In this document: piece by piece, positions 30,214 through 37,971 of the stretch | Position numbering within the stretch: the first letter of the stretch is position 1 | How the letters are laid out: each line of letters starts with the position of its first letter | Assembly (NCBI RefSeq): GCF_000802425.1 | Contig: NZ_JRUD01000014.1 | Coordinates: 1-64,000, forward strand | Origin: Pseudomonas flexibilis | GTDB lineage: Bacteria; Pseudomonadota; Gammaproteobacteria; Pseudomonadales; Pseudomonadaceae | DNA: 64,000 bases | Direction of reading: 5' to 3' | Position numbers and translations under genes: made by a program | The notes under the pieces: generated by a model | What the model was told of the DNA's origin: nothing | Database searches by the model: none | What the model saw: only the letters and a program-made list of their open reading frames with translations

Positions 30214-31274
30214 CCGATCCGCAGTTCGGTCCGGCCGTGCTGGCGTGGTATGACCAGCACGGCCGCAAGGACCTGCCCTGGCAACAGGGCATCACCCCGT
30301 ACCGGGTGTGGGTCTCGGAGATCATGCTGCAGCAGACCCAGGTCGCCACCGTGCTCGGCTACTTCGACCGCTTCATGGCGGCCCTGCCGACCGTGCAGGC
30401 CCTGGCGGCCGCGCCCGAGGACGAGGTACTGCACCTGTGGACCGGGCTCGGCTACTACAGCCGCGCGCGCAACCTGCACAAGGCGGCGCAGATCGTCGTG
30501 GCGCGGCATGGTGGCGAGTTTCCCCGCGACGTGGAGCAGCTCTGCGAGCTGCCCGGCATCGGCCGCTCCACCGCCGGCGCCATCGCCAGCCTGAGCATGG
30601 GCCTGCGTGCACCGATCCTCGACGGCAACGTCAAGCGCGTGTTGGCCCGCTACCTGGCGCAGGACGGCTACCCCGGCGAACCGCAGGTGGCCCGCCAGCT
30701 GTGGGCCGCCGCCGAACGCCTGATGCCGCACGAGCGCTGCAACCATTACACCCAGGCGATGATGGACCTGGGCGCCACCCTGTGCACGCGCAGCAAGCCC
30801 AGTTGCCTGATCTGCCCGTTGCGCAACGGCTGTCGCGCACACCTGCTGGGCCGCGAAACCGCCTACCCCGAACCCAAGCCACGCAAGGCACTGCCGCAAA
30901 AGCGCACGCTGATGCCGCTGCTCACCGACACACAAGGCAACGTGCTGCTCTACCGACGCCCGTCCACCGGGCTGTGGGGCGGTCTGTGGAGCCTGCCGGA
31001 AATGGACGCGCTGCCCGACCTGCACGCGCTGGCCGAGCGCCACGGCCTGCAGCTGGGCGAACCCCGCGCGCTGCCGGCCTTCACCCACACCTTCAGCCAC
31101 TTCCAGCTGAGCATCGAGCCCTGGCTGGTGCCGGCCAGCCCCAGGGTAAGCGTCGTGGCCGAGGGCGACTGGCTCTGGTATAACCTGACCGCCCCGCCGC
31201 GCCTGGGCCTGGCCGCCCCGGTGAAGAAGCTGCTCAGGCGCGTCGCTGAAGATTCGATTGGAGAACTGCCATGA
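30210..31274 (+). CDS. mutY: Adenine DNA glycosylase
   Basis: The 354-aa base-excision enzyme removes adenine mispaired with 8-oxoguanine. It has the catalytic glutamate in [10 protein letters not shown] near residue 35, the helix-hairpin-helix [15 protein letters not shown] near 115, the catalytic aspartate in [12 protein letters not shown] near 135, and the 4Fe-4S ligands C-x6-C-x2-C-x5-C in [17 protein letters not shown] near 195. A NUDIX-like MutY C-terminal domain follows. ATGA overlaps couple it to asmA before and yggX after. Confidence 0.97.
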   Translation: MTDPQFGPAVLAWYDQHGRKDLPWQQGITPYRVWVSEIMLQQTQVATVLGYFDRFMAALPTVQALAAAPEDEVLHLWTGLGYYSRARNLHKAAQIVVARHGGEFPRDVEQLCELPGIGRSTAGAIASLSMGLRAPILDGNVKRVLARYLAQDGYPGEPQVARQLWAAAERLMPHERCNHYTQAMMDLGATLCTRSKPSCLICPLRNGCRAHLLGRETAYPEPKPRKALPQKRTLMPLLTDTQGNVLLYRRPSTGLWGGLWSLPEMDALPDLHALAERHGLQLGEPRALPAFTHTFSHFQLSIEPWLVPASPRVSVVAEGDWLWYNLTAPPRLGLAAPVKKLLRRVAEDSIGELP

Positions 31275-31543
31275 CCCGTACCGTGCACTGCCGCAAGTAC
31301 AACGAGGACCTGCCCGGCCTGGATCGCCCGCCGTATCCCGGCGCCAAGGGCGAGGACATCTTCAACAACGTGTCCAGGAAAGCCTGGGAAGAATGGCAGA
31401 AGCACCAGACCATGCTGATCAACGAGCGCCGGCTGAACATGATGAACGCCGATGACCGCAAGTTCATCCAGGCCGAGATGGACAAATTCCTCGCCGGCGA
31501 GGATTACGCCCAGGCCGAAGGTTACGTGCCGCCGAGCCCGTAA
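31271..31543 (+). CDS. yggX: YggX oxidative damage/Fe-S protection protein
   Basis: The 90-aa protein is a full-length YggX, which protects iron-sulfur clusters and is linked to iron trafficking. The family start [20 protein letters not shown] and the [16 protein letters not shown] segment are intact. Its ATG overlaps the mutY stop (ATGA), so it is translated from the asmA-mutY transcript, as in other gammaproteobacteria. Confidence 0.95.
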   Translation: MTRTVHCRKYNEDLPGLDRPPYPGAKGEDIFNNVSRKAWEEWQKHQTMLINERRLNMMNADDRKFIQAEMDKFLAGEDYAQAEGYVPPSP

Positions 31544-31586
31544 GCCGGCAAGTGCTTAAAAAAACTGATTTTTCCGTCGCGTGCGG

Positions 31587-31616
31587 TTGACTCGCCGGCG
31601 GTAAAACCGGTTTAAT
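31587..31616 (+). promoter_or_regulatory. Sigma70 promoter of the tRNA-Phe genes
   Basis: A -35 TTGACT and a -10 TTTAAT are separated by 18 bases, followed by the GC-rich discriminator GCCGCCCG typical of stringently controlled stable RNA genes. The expected start is about 31623, seven bases before the tRNA. Confidence 0.75.
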
Positions 31617-31629
31617 GCCGCCCGTTGTT

Positions 31630-31705
31630 GCCCAGGTAGCTCAGTTGGTAGAGCAGGGGATTGAAAATCCCCGTGTCGGCGGTTCGATTCCGTCCCTGGG
31701 CACCA
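31630..31705 (+). tRNA. tRNA-Phe (GAA), copy 1
   Basis: The 76-base gene folds as a full cloverleaf with acceptor GCCCAGG/CCTGGGC, the anticodon GAA at 31663-31665, T-arm GGTTCGATTCC and an encoded CCA end. Confidence 0.97.
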
Positions 31706-31740
31706 CTTACTCAGGTGCCTTTCTCTTCACGCCCTGATTC

Positions 31741-31816
31741 GCCCAGGTAGCTCAGTTGGTAGAGCAGGGGATTGAAAATCCCCGTGTCGGCGGTTCGATT
31801 CCGTCCCTGGGCACCA
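31741..31816 (+). tRNA. tRNA-Phe (GAA), copy 2
   Basis: It is identical over all 76 bases to the copy at 31630-31705, 35 bases downstream, with anticodon GAA at 31774-31776. The pair is expected to be processed from one precursor. Confidence 0.97.
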
Positions 31817-31825
31817 ATATTCCAG

Positions 31826-31853
31826 ACCCCTGATGTCGCAAGACTTCAGGGGT
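31826..31853 (+). terminator. Terminator of the tRNA-Phe transcript
   Basis: ACCCCTGA and TCAGGGGT pair with an inner GTC/GAC helix capped by a GCAA tetraloop; TTTGTCGTTT follows. Confidence 0.85.
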
Positions 31854-32104
31854 TTGTCGTTTCTGGGCATCGCAACAAGGCACCGGCACGACATCGCACA
31901 ACGTGGAACGGCTCGACGACATCCCGTAGAATGCCGCGTTTTCGAGCCCCGTTTCCGGGAGCTGCACGATTCTTCATCCGCACGGCTCGCAGGGCCAGGC
32001 GAGCTCCGGCGGTTGGCCGTGTTGGCCGCCTCTCGCCCCTGTGCTAGCTTGCAGGCAACGTCCCCCGTCGCCGTCTGCAGCGGAGTCATACAAGAGGACA
32101 ACGT

Positions 32105-32878
32105 ATGGTTCAGGCCACGCCTGCACTGGAAATCCGCAACCTGCACAAGCGTTACGGCGACCTGGAGGTGCTCAAGGGCATTTCCCTCACCGCCCGTGAC
32201 GGTGACGTGATCTCCATCCTCGGCTCGTCTGGCTCGGGCAAGTCCACCTTCCTGCGCTGCATCAACCTGCTGGAAAACCCCAACGAAGGGGAAATCCTCG
32301 TCGCCGGCGAACAACTCAAGCTCAAGCCCGGCAAGGCTGGCGAACTGGTCGCGGCGGACAGCCGGCAGATCAACCGCTTGCGCAGCCAGGTCGGCTTCGT
32401 GTTCCAGAACTTCAACCTCTGGCCACACATGAGCGTGCTGGACAACATCATCGAGGCCCCGCGCCGCGTGCTGGGGCAGAGCAAGGCCGAAGCCATCGAC
32501 GTGGCCGAGGCCCTGCTGGCCAAGGTCGGCATCGCCGACAAGCGCCACGCCTATCCGAACCAGCTGTCCGGCGGCCAGCAGCAGCGCGCCGCCATCGCCC
32601 GCACCCTGGCGATGCAGCCCAAGGTGATCCTCTTCGACGAGCCCACCTCGGCGCTGGACCCGGAGATGGTACAAGAAGTGCTTAACGTGATCCGTGCGCT
32701 CGCCGATGAGGGACGCACCATGCTACTGGTGACCCATGAATTGAACTTCGCCCGCCAGGTGTCCAGTGAAGTGGTCTTCCTGCACCAGGGTCTGGTCGAG
32801 GAACAGGGGTCGCCCGAGCAGGTGTTTGACAACCCGCAATCGGCGCGCTGTAAACAATTCATGTCCAGCCATCGCTAA
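32105..32878 (+). CDS. Polar amino-acid ABC transporter, ATP-binding protein
   Basis: The 257-aa subunit powers import through the inner membrane. It shows Walker A GSSGSGKST near residue 40, the signature LSGGQQQR near 155 and Walker B VILFDEPTSALD near 177, with the HisP/GlnQ insertion around residues 75-95. AGAGGA precedes the ATG. It is the first of four genes (ATPase, binding protein, two permeases) in the order found downstream of tRNA-Phe in P. aeruginosa. The substrate is likely a basic or polar amino acid. Confidence 0.93.
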   Translation: MVQATPALEIRNLHKRYGDLEVLKGISLTARDGDVISILGSSGSGKSTFLRCINLLENPNEGEILVAGEQLKLKPGKAGELVAADSRQINRLRSQVGFVFQNFNLWPHMSVLDNIIEAPRRVLGQSKAEAIDVAEALLAKVGIADKRHAYPNQLSGGQQQRAAIARTLAMQPKVILFDEPTSALDPEMVQEVLNVIRALADEGRTMLLVTHELNFARQVSSEVVFLHQGLVEEQGSPEQVFDNPQSARCKQFMSSHR

Positions 32879-32894
32879 CACGGAGCAACACCGC

Positions 32895-33647
32895 ATGCAG
32901 ACCTACAAGAAGTTCCTGCTGGCCGCCGCCGCCACCCTGGCCATCGGCAGCCAGGCCGTCGCGGCAGAGAAGCTCAAGCTCGGCACCGAAGGCGCCTACC
33001 CTCCCTTCAACCTGATCGACGCCAGCGGCCAGGTGGTCGGCTTCGACATCGAAATCGGCCAGGCGCTGTGCGCCAAGATGAAGGTCGAATGCGAAGTCGT
33101 CACCTCCGACTGGGACGGCATCATCCCGGCGCTGAACGCCCGCAAGTTCGACTTCCTGATCGCCTCCATGTCGATCACCGAAGAGCGCAAGCGCGCCGTC
33201 GACTTCACCGAGCCCTACTACACCAACAAGCTGCAGTTCGTGGCGCCCAAGTCGGTGGACTTCAAGACCGACCAGAACAGCCTCAAGGGCAAGGTGATCG
33301 GTGCACAGCGCGCCACCATTGCCGGCACCTGGCTGGAGGACAACCTGGCCAAGGTAGTCGACGTGAAGCTCTACGACACCCAGGAGAACGCCTACCTGGA
33401 CCTGGCCTCCGGCCGCCTGGACGGCATCCTCGCCGACACCTTCGTGCAGTGGGAATGGCTCAAGAGCGACGCCGGCAAGGACTTCGAGTTCAAGGGCGAC
33501 CCGGTGTTCGACAACGACAAGATCGGCATTGCCGTGCGCAAGGGCGACCCGCTGCGCGAGCGCCTGAACACCGCGCTGAAGGAAATCGTCGCGGACGGTA
33601 CTTACGAAAAGATCAACGCCAAGTACTTCCCGTTCAGCATCTATTGA
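32895..33647 (+). CDS. Amino-acid ABC transporter, periplasmic binding protein
   Basis: The 250-aa protein has a Sec signal peptide (MQTYKKFLLAAAATLAIGSQAVA) followed by a family 3 binding fold. GTEGAYPPFNLIDASGQVVGFDIEIG is typical of lysine/arginine/ornithine/histidine binders, as is FLIASMSITEERKRAVDFTEPYY near residue 95. I start at MQTYKK, 16 bases after the ATPase stop; an in-frame extension would overlap the ATPase. A stem-loop follows, before the permease genes. Confidence 0.93.
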   Translation: MQTYKKFLLAAAATLAIGSQAVAAEKLKLGTEGAYPPFNLIDASGQVVGFDIEIGQALCAKMKVECEVVTSDWDGIIPALNARKFDFLIASMSITEERKRAVDFTEPYYTNKLQFVAPKSVDFKTDQNSLKGKVIGAQRATIAGTWLEDNLAKVVDVKLYDTQENAYLDLASGRLDGILADTFVQWEWLKSDAGKDFEFKGDPVFDNDKIGIAVRKGDPLRERLNTALKEIVADGTYEKINAKYFPFSIY

Positions 33648-33654
33648 TCGACCC

Positions 33655-33678
33655 CCGGCGCGCCTTCGGGCGCGCCGG
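33655..33678 (+). promoter_or_regulatory. Intercistronic stem-loop after the binding protein gene
   Basis: CCGGCGCGCC and GGCGCGCCGG form a perfect 10-bp stem with a stable TTCG loop and no T-run. It probably stabilises the abundant binding-protein message and lowers read-through to the permeases. Confidence 0.7.
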
Positions 33679-33698
33679 CCTCACGCTAGCTTTTCCTC

Positions 33699-34394
33699 AT
33701 GATCTTCGACCTCCACGGATTCGGCCCCGCGCTGCTGGCCGGCACGCTGATGACCATCCAGCTCGCCCTGGCCTCCCTGGCGCTGGGCCTGGTCCTCGGC
33801 CTGCTCGGTGCGCTGGCCAAGACCTCGCCCCTCAAGCCCCTGCAATGGCTGGGCGGCACCTACTCCACCCTGGTGCGCGGCGTGCCCGAGCTGCTCTGGG
33901 TGCTGCTGATCTATTTCGGCACGGTGGGCCTGATGCGCAGTCTGGCCGACCTGCTGGGCATGGAAAGCCTGGAGCTTTCCGCCTTCGCCGCCGGCACCAT
34001 TGCCCTGGGGCTGTGCTTCGGCGCCTACGCCACCGAGGTCTTCCGGGGCGCCATCCTGGCCATTCCCAAGGGTCACCGTGAAGCCGGCCTGGCGCTGGGC
34101 CTGTCGGCTCCGCGCATCTTCTGGCGGCTGATCCTGCCGCAGATGTGGCGCATCGCCCTGCCGGGCCTGGGCAACCTGTTCATGATCCTGATGAAGGACA
34201 CCGCGCTGGTCTCGGTGATCGGTCTGGAAGAGCTGATGCGCCGCTCGCAGATCGCAGTGACCGCCAGCAAGGAGCCGTTCACCTTCTACATGGTGGCGGC
34301 GCTGATCTACCTCGGCCTGACCGTCGTCGCGATGATCGGCCTGCATTTCCTTGAGCGGCGCGCCAGCCGCGGCTTCGTGAGGAGCGCGGCATGA
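33699..34394 (+). CDS. Amino-acid ABC transporter permease 1
   Basis: The 231-aa membrane protein has about five segments and the EAA loop in GHREAGLALGLSAPRIFWRLILPQMWRIALPGLGNLF near residue 125, which docks to the ATPase. It is a HisQ/GlnP-type permease. It overlaps permease 2 by 4 bases (ATGA). The two probably form a heterodimer. Confidence 0.93.
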   Translation: MIFDLHGFGPALLAGTLMTIQLALASLALGLVLGLLGALAKTSPLKPLQWLGGTYSTLVRGVPELLWVLLIYFGTVGLMRSLADLLGMESLELSAFAAGTIALGLCFGAYATEVFRGAILAIPKGHREAGLALGLSAPRIFWRLILPQMWRIALPGLGNLFMILMKDTALVSVIGLEELMRRSQIAVTASKEPFTFYMVAALIYLGLTVVAMIGLHFLERRASRGFVRSAA

Positions 34395-35080
34395 ACTGGG
34401 ATGTGATCGTTCAATACCTGCCGCGCCTGCTCGACGGCGCGGTGCTGACCCTGCAGCTGGTAGCCATTTCCGTGCTGCTCGGGCTGATCCTGGCCCTGCC
34501 GATGGGCATCGCCCGTGCCTCGCAGAACCTCTACCTGCGCGCCCTGCCCTACGCCTACATCTTCTTCTTCCGCGGCACTCCGCTGCTGGTGCAGCTGTTC
34601 CTCGTCTATTACGGCATGGCGCAGTTCGATGTGGTGCGCCAGAGCGCGCTGTGGCCGTACCTGCGTGACCCGTACTGGTGCGCCATCATCACCATGACGC
34701 TGCACACCGCCGCCTATATCGCCGAAATCATTCGCGGCGCCATCCAGGCGGTGCCGCCCGGCGAAGTGGAGGCGGCGCGGGCGCTGGGCATGTCGCGCAC
34801 GCAGACCCTGCTACACGTCACCCTGCCGCGCGCCATCCGCATCGGCCTGCCGGCCTACAGCAATGAAGTAATCCTGATGCTCAAGGCCAGCGCCCTGGCC
34901 AGCACCATCACCCTGGTGGAACTCACCGGTGCGGCGCGCACCATCATCGCGCGCACCTACCTGCCGGTGGAGTTCTTCTTCGCCGCCGGGGTGATCTACC
35001 TGATCATCGCCTTCGTGCTGGTGCAGGGATTCAAGCTGCTGGAACGCTGGCTGCGCGTGGATGCCTGCCAGGGACGCTGA
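34391..35080 (+). CDS. Amino-acid ABC transporter permease 2
   Basis: The 229-aa membrane protein has five predicted segments and the EAA motif GEVEAARALGMSRTQTLLHVTLPRAIRIGLPAYSNE near residue 122. It is a HisM-type partner of permease 1. It ends the transporter operon and a strong terminator follows. Confidence 0.93.
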   Translation: MNWDVIVQYLPRLLDGAVLTLQLVAISVLLGLILALPMGIARASQNLYLRALPYAYIFFFRGTPLLVQLFLVYYGMAQFDVVRQSALWPYLRDPYWCAIITMTLHTAAYIAEIIRGAIQAVPPGEVEAARALGMSRTQTLLHVTLPRAIRIGLPAYSNEVILMLKASALASTITLVELTGAARTIIARTYLPVEFFFAAGVIYLIIAFVLVQGFKLLERWLRVDACQGR

Positions 35081-35087
35081 CCCTTTA

Positions 35088-35117
35088 GCGCGCCCCTCGC
35101 CCGAGGGGCGCGCCTTT
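35088..35117 (+). terminator. Terminator of the amino-acid ABC operon
   Basis: GCGCGCCCCTCG and CGAGGGGCGCGC form a perfect 12-bp stem around CC, followed by CTTT. It lies 8 bases after the last permease stop. Confidence 0.85.
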
Positions 35118-35128
35118 CCAAATCCATC

Positions 35129-36352
35129 ATGTTCACCGGTCCCGATCTGCTCGCCCGCTTCCAGGCCCTGGACGATTTCCTGATCGCCCACCAGACGCTC
35201 TGGCGCCCCAAGCCCTTTACCCACCTGCACCTGCCTTGGGAAGCGGAGCATCCCCGTCTGGCCGCCTGGCTGCGCGCACGCACGCTGGAGCAAGCCGACG
35301 CCGACCAGTCCCACCCGGAGCGCCTGCCCGCCCCAGCCCCATTTCCGGAGCTGGCCGCCACCGCCTGGGAACTGGGTCATGTGCATGAATTGCCGGGCCA
35401 TACGGGCGCGGAGCCGCCCGCGCGGCTGAGCGTCGACGTGCCGGGTCGCAAGTGGCAGCAGATCCGCGCCTTCGCCTCACGCCTGCAGTTCAGCGAGCCG
35501 CCGCGCCACTGGCTGGACTGGTGCTCCGGCAAGGGCCATCTCGGCCGCCTGCTGGCCCAGGACGGCGCCCACCTGACCTGCCTGGAATACGATCCCTCGC
35601 TGGTGGAAGCCGGCGCCGCGCTCAGCCAACGCCAGCAGCTGCAGGCCCGGCATCTCCAACAGGACGTGCTCGCCGCCGACGCCGCCCAGCAGCTAGCGCC
35701 CGAACACAGCCCCGTGGCCCTGCATGCCTGCGGCGACCTGCATGTGCGCCTGCTGCAACTGGCCAGCCAGCGCGGCTGCGCGCACCTGGCCGTGGCGCCC
35801 TGCTGCTACAACCGCATCGGCACCGACAAATACCAGCCGCTGTCGGCAGCGGCCCGCGATTCCGAGCTGCGGCTCAGTCGCGACGACCTGGCCCTGCCCC
35901 TGTGCGAAACCGCCACCGCCGGCGCCCGGGTACGTCGCCAGCGCGATCAGTCCATGGCGCGCCGACTGGCCTTCGACCTGCTGCAGCGCCAACTGCGCGG
36001 CCGCGACGAATACCTGCCCACCCCGTCGCTCCCGAGCCACTGGCTGGACAAGCCCTTCGCCCAGTACTGCCACGACCTCGCCGAGCTCAAGCAACTGCCC
36101 AAGCCGGGCAAACAGGACTGGGCCGCACTGGAGAGCGCCGGCTGGCAGCGCCTGGCCGAAGTGCGCAACCTGGAGCTGCTACGCAACCTGTTCCGCCGCC
36201 CAATGGAGCTCTGGCTGGTTCTCGACCGGGCCCTGTTTCTGGAGGAACAGGGCTACCAAGTGCGACTGGGCCAGTTCTGCGAACACCGGCTCACGCCCCG
36301 CAACCTGCTCCTCCTCGCCGAGCGCAACGATGCCCACAGAATCTGTGGATAA
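35129..36352 (+). CDS. Class I SAM-dependent methyltransferase (METTL25-like)
   Basis: The 407-aa protein has a methyltransferase core (about residues 125-270) with motif I DWCSGKGHLGRLLA, acidic motif II CLEYDPS, then ALHACGDLHVRLL and AVAPCCYNRIG, as in the Methyltransf_32/METTL25-like group. The substrate is unknown. The N-terminal 120 residues and C-terminal 130 residues match no family I know. The ribosome-binding site is weak. Similar genes lie at this place in other pseudomonads. Confidence 0.75.
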   Translation: MFTGPDLLARFQALDDFLIAHQTLWRPKPFTHLHLPWEAEHPRLAAWLRARTLEQADADQSHPERLPAPAPFPELAATAWELGHVHELPGHTGAEPPARLSVDVPGRKWQQIRAFASRLQFSEPPRHWLDWCSGKGHLGRLLAQDGAHLTCLEYDPSLVEAGAALSQRQQLQARHLQQDVLAADAAQQLAPEHSPVALHACGDLHVRLLQLASQRGCAHLAVAPCCYNRIGTDKYQPLSAAARDSELRLSRDDLALPLCETATAGARVRRQRDQSMARRLAFDLLQRQLRGRDEYLPTPSLPSHWLDKPFAQYCHDLAELKQLPKPGKQDWAALESAGWQRLAEVRNLELLRNLFRRPMELWLVLDRALFLEEQGYQVRLGQFCEHRLTPRNLLLLAERNDAHRICG

Positions 36353-36382
36353 CTCTGTGAACGAGTTTGGGGTAAGCCCCGC

Positions 36383-36406
36383 AAAAGCCCGCCGCGCGGG
36401 CCTTTG
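36383..36406 (+). terminator. Probable terminator of the methyltransferase gene
   Basis: GCCCGC and GCGGGC pair around CGC, flanked by AAAA and CTTT, 30 bases after the methyltransferase stop. Confidence 0.55.
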
Positions 36407-36565
36407 CCCGCACTGATCCATTTCTGAACAATCCGAAAATAACCAGCAAAAACAATAAGTTGCGAAATCGGCCGAGCGCTTCACAAATTCCATCTCACAG
36501 CGTGTTGATTTCATTCGCTTTGTGCATAAGGCCCGCCGGCCGTGACCCCATCGACAGCACAGCGG

Positions 36566-36593
36566 TTTACTCCCGCGCCCCGGTCGGTATAAT
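36566..36593 (+). promoter_or_regulatory. Sigma70 promoter of tRNA-Thr
   Basis: A perfect -10 TATAAT is 16 bases downstream of TTTACT, and the GC-rich discriminator GCCGGACG follows. An AT-rich tract upstream could act as an UP element. Confidence 0.75.
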
Positions 36594-36606
36594 GCCGGAC
36601 GTTTTC

Positions 36607-36682
<76 letters not shown>

Positions 36683-36693
36683 TACAAAACAAA

Positions 36694-36720
36694 GGCTTAC
36701 GAGTGATCGTAGGCCTTTTT
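36694..36720 (+). terminator. Terminator of tRNA-Thr
   Basis: AAAGGCTTACG and CGTAGGCCTTT pair with one G-T, followed by a run of T. It ends the tRNA transcript at the island edge. Confidence 0.8.
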
Positions 36721-36722
36721 TG

Positions 36723-37071
36723 TGGGCAAAATTTGATATGGGGTAGGATTGGGGTAGGGATTTGACGCCCGATCCAGCTCCAGTTAGAGAAAATACGGGA
36801 CTACTTTTCACCGTTTGCCTGACTCTTGCGGCCAGCTCCGGGCGAGGCATTCCCCATGCCGATATCTGGTCGGAGCAGCATGCTCCTCTTTTCGGAGCTT
36901 GAAGGCTGCTCACGGTGACCTTGCTCCCTCACCTGATCTACCTTCCTAGGACGGCGATGAGTGGTCTTCTTCATCGCCCCCAAGCCTGCTAATCAAAAAG
37001 ATGAGGCCGGGTGTACACAGCTATAAGCCACCAGTAGACTCGGCCCATGCCATGGGGCAAGGGAGACGGTC
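36723..37071. other. Island left edge, no supported gene
   Basis: This 350-base stretch contains a short tandem repeat (GGGGTAGGATT then GGGGTAGGGATT near 36740), the palindrome GTGTACAC at 37011-37018 and a -10-like TATAAG at 37022. I find no integrase or complete short gene. A 60-codon minus-strand frame at 36801-36983 has a basic product but no ribosome-binding site or known family. Confidence 0.5.
37044..37056 (+). promoter_or_regulatory. Candidate operator before the WYL regulator
   Basis: CCCATG and CATGGG pair around a single C, ending 15 bases before the GTG start, between a -10-like TATAAG and the ribosome-binding site. WYL regulators of defence systems often bind such leader palindromes to repress their own operon. 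Evidence is position and symmetry only. Confidence 0.4.
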
Positions 37072-37971
37072 GTGCGAGCAGGTGTTCAGGAGGTAGGGGG
37101 CGCTCAAAGAGAGAGGCTCGCCTACATCGATTTTCGGCTGTACTTCCTTGGCGCGGTGTCCAGGTCAGACATCTCGGCACGTTTCGGAGTGGCTGCTGCT
37201 GCCGCCACGCGCGATCTGGCTCGCTACCGAGCCTTGGCACCCGACAACATTCTTTTCGACGCACGTACCAAGACCTACCTCATCGGCGCGGGCTTCAAGC
37301 CAGTCTTCGAGCATCCCATTGAGCGAGTGCTTTCTGCGCTATCCATGGGATTTGGTGACGGCCTGGGTGGGACTCCTAGAGGGCTCGTGCCCTGCGAGTT
37401 CCCAACTTCAATAAGTCGCCCCTCAATCGAGACGCTTGCGGTCGTTTCCCGGGCCATTCGAGCCAAGTCTGCTCTCAGGATTTCCTACGTTTCCTCCGCG
37501 AGCGGTCTATCCGAGCGTGTCATTGTGCCCTTCGCGCTAGTGGACAACGGGCTGCGCTGGCACACCCGAGCCTTCGACCGGAAAAGCTCGTCGTTCAGGG
37601 ACTTTGCCCTGAACCGGATCGTTGCGGCAGGTCTGGCTGAGGGCTCGGCTTTGCCGGCGGAAGAACCTGGGCGCGACATCCAGTGGTCAAGGCTCGTCGA
37701 CCTAGAGCTTGTTCCCCATCCACATGCCGAGCGCCTCGAGCTTGCTGCTCTCGACTATCCAATGGTTGACGGGAAGTTGCGGATCGTTGCTCGCGCGGCA
37801 TTGGCGGGCTACGTGCTGAGGCGGTGGAGTGTTGACTGCTCCCCTGATCATTCCCTGCGCGGTCCCGAATACCGCCTGTGGCTGCATGATCCGCTTGCCC
37901 TCTACGACGTAGAGAGCGCAGCCATTGCGCCAGGCTACGTCCCGCCGCCGGAGGTCCTAGAGCGTGGATAG
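37072..37971 (+). CDS. WYL-domain transcriptional regulator (CapW/BrxR-like)
   Basis: The 299-aa protein has a winged helix (about residues 15-70, with SDISARFGVAAAAATRDLARYR and the following YLIGAGF) and a WYL domain (about 115-190, with LRISYVSS...VPFALVDNGLRWHTRAFD). A C-terminal capping domain follows. This layout matches CapW/BrxR regulators, which repress phage-defence operons until a ligand binds the WYL domain. The start is GTG behind AAGGGAG. It is the first gene of the operon and overlaps the sigma-factor gene by 8 bases. A phage-triggered derepression role is inferred from family and position. Confidence 0.85.
   Translation: MRAGVQEVGGAQRERLAYIDFRLYFLGAVSRSDISARFGVAAAAATRDLARYRALAPDNILFDARTKTYLIGAGFKPVFEHPIERVLSALSMGFGDGLGGTPRGLVPCEFPTSISRPSIETLAVVSRAIRAKSALRISYVSSASGLSERVIVPFALVDNGLRWHTRAFDRKSSSFRDFALNRIVAAGLAEGSALPAEEPGRDIQWSRLVDLELVPHPHAERLELAALDYPMVDGKLRIVARAALAGYVLRRWSVDCSPDHSLRGPEYRLWLHDPLALYDVESAAIAPGYVPPPEVLERG

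Noticed and set aside
36801..36983. 60-codon minus-strand frame at the island edge
   Set aside because: Basic product, but no ribosome-binding site, known family or operon context, so not listed as a gene.
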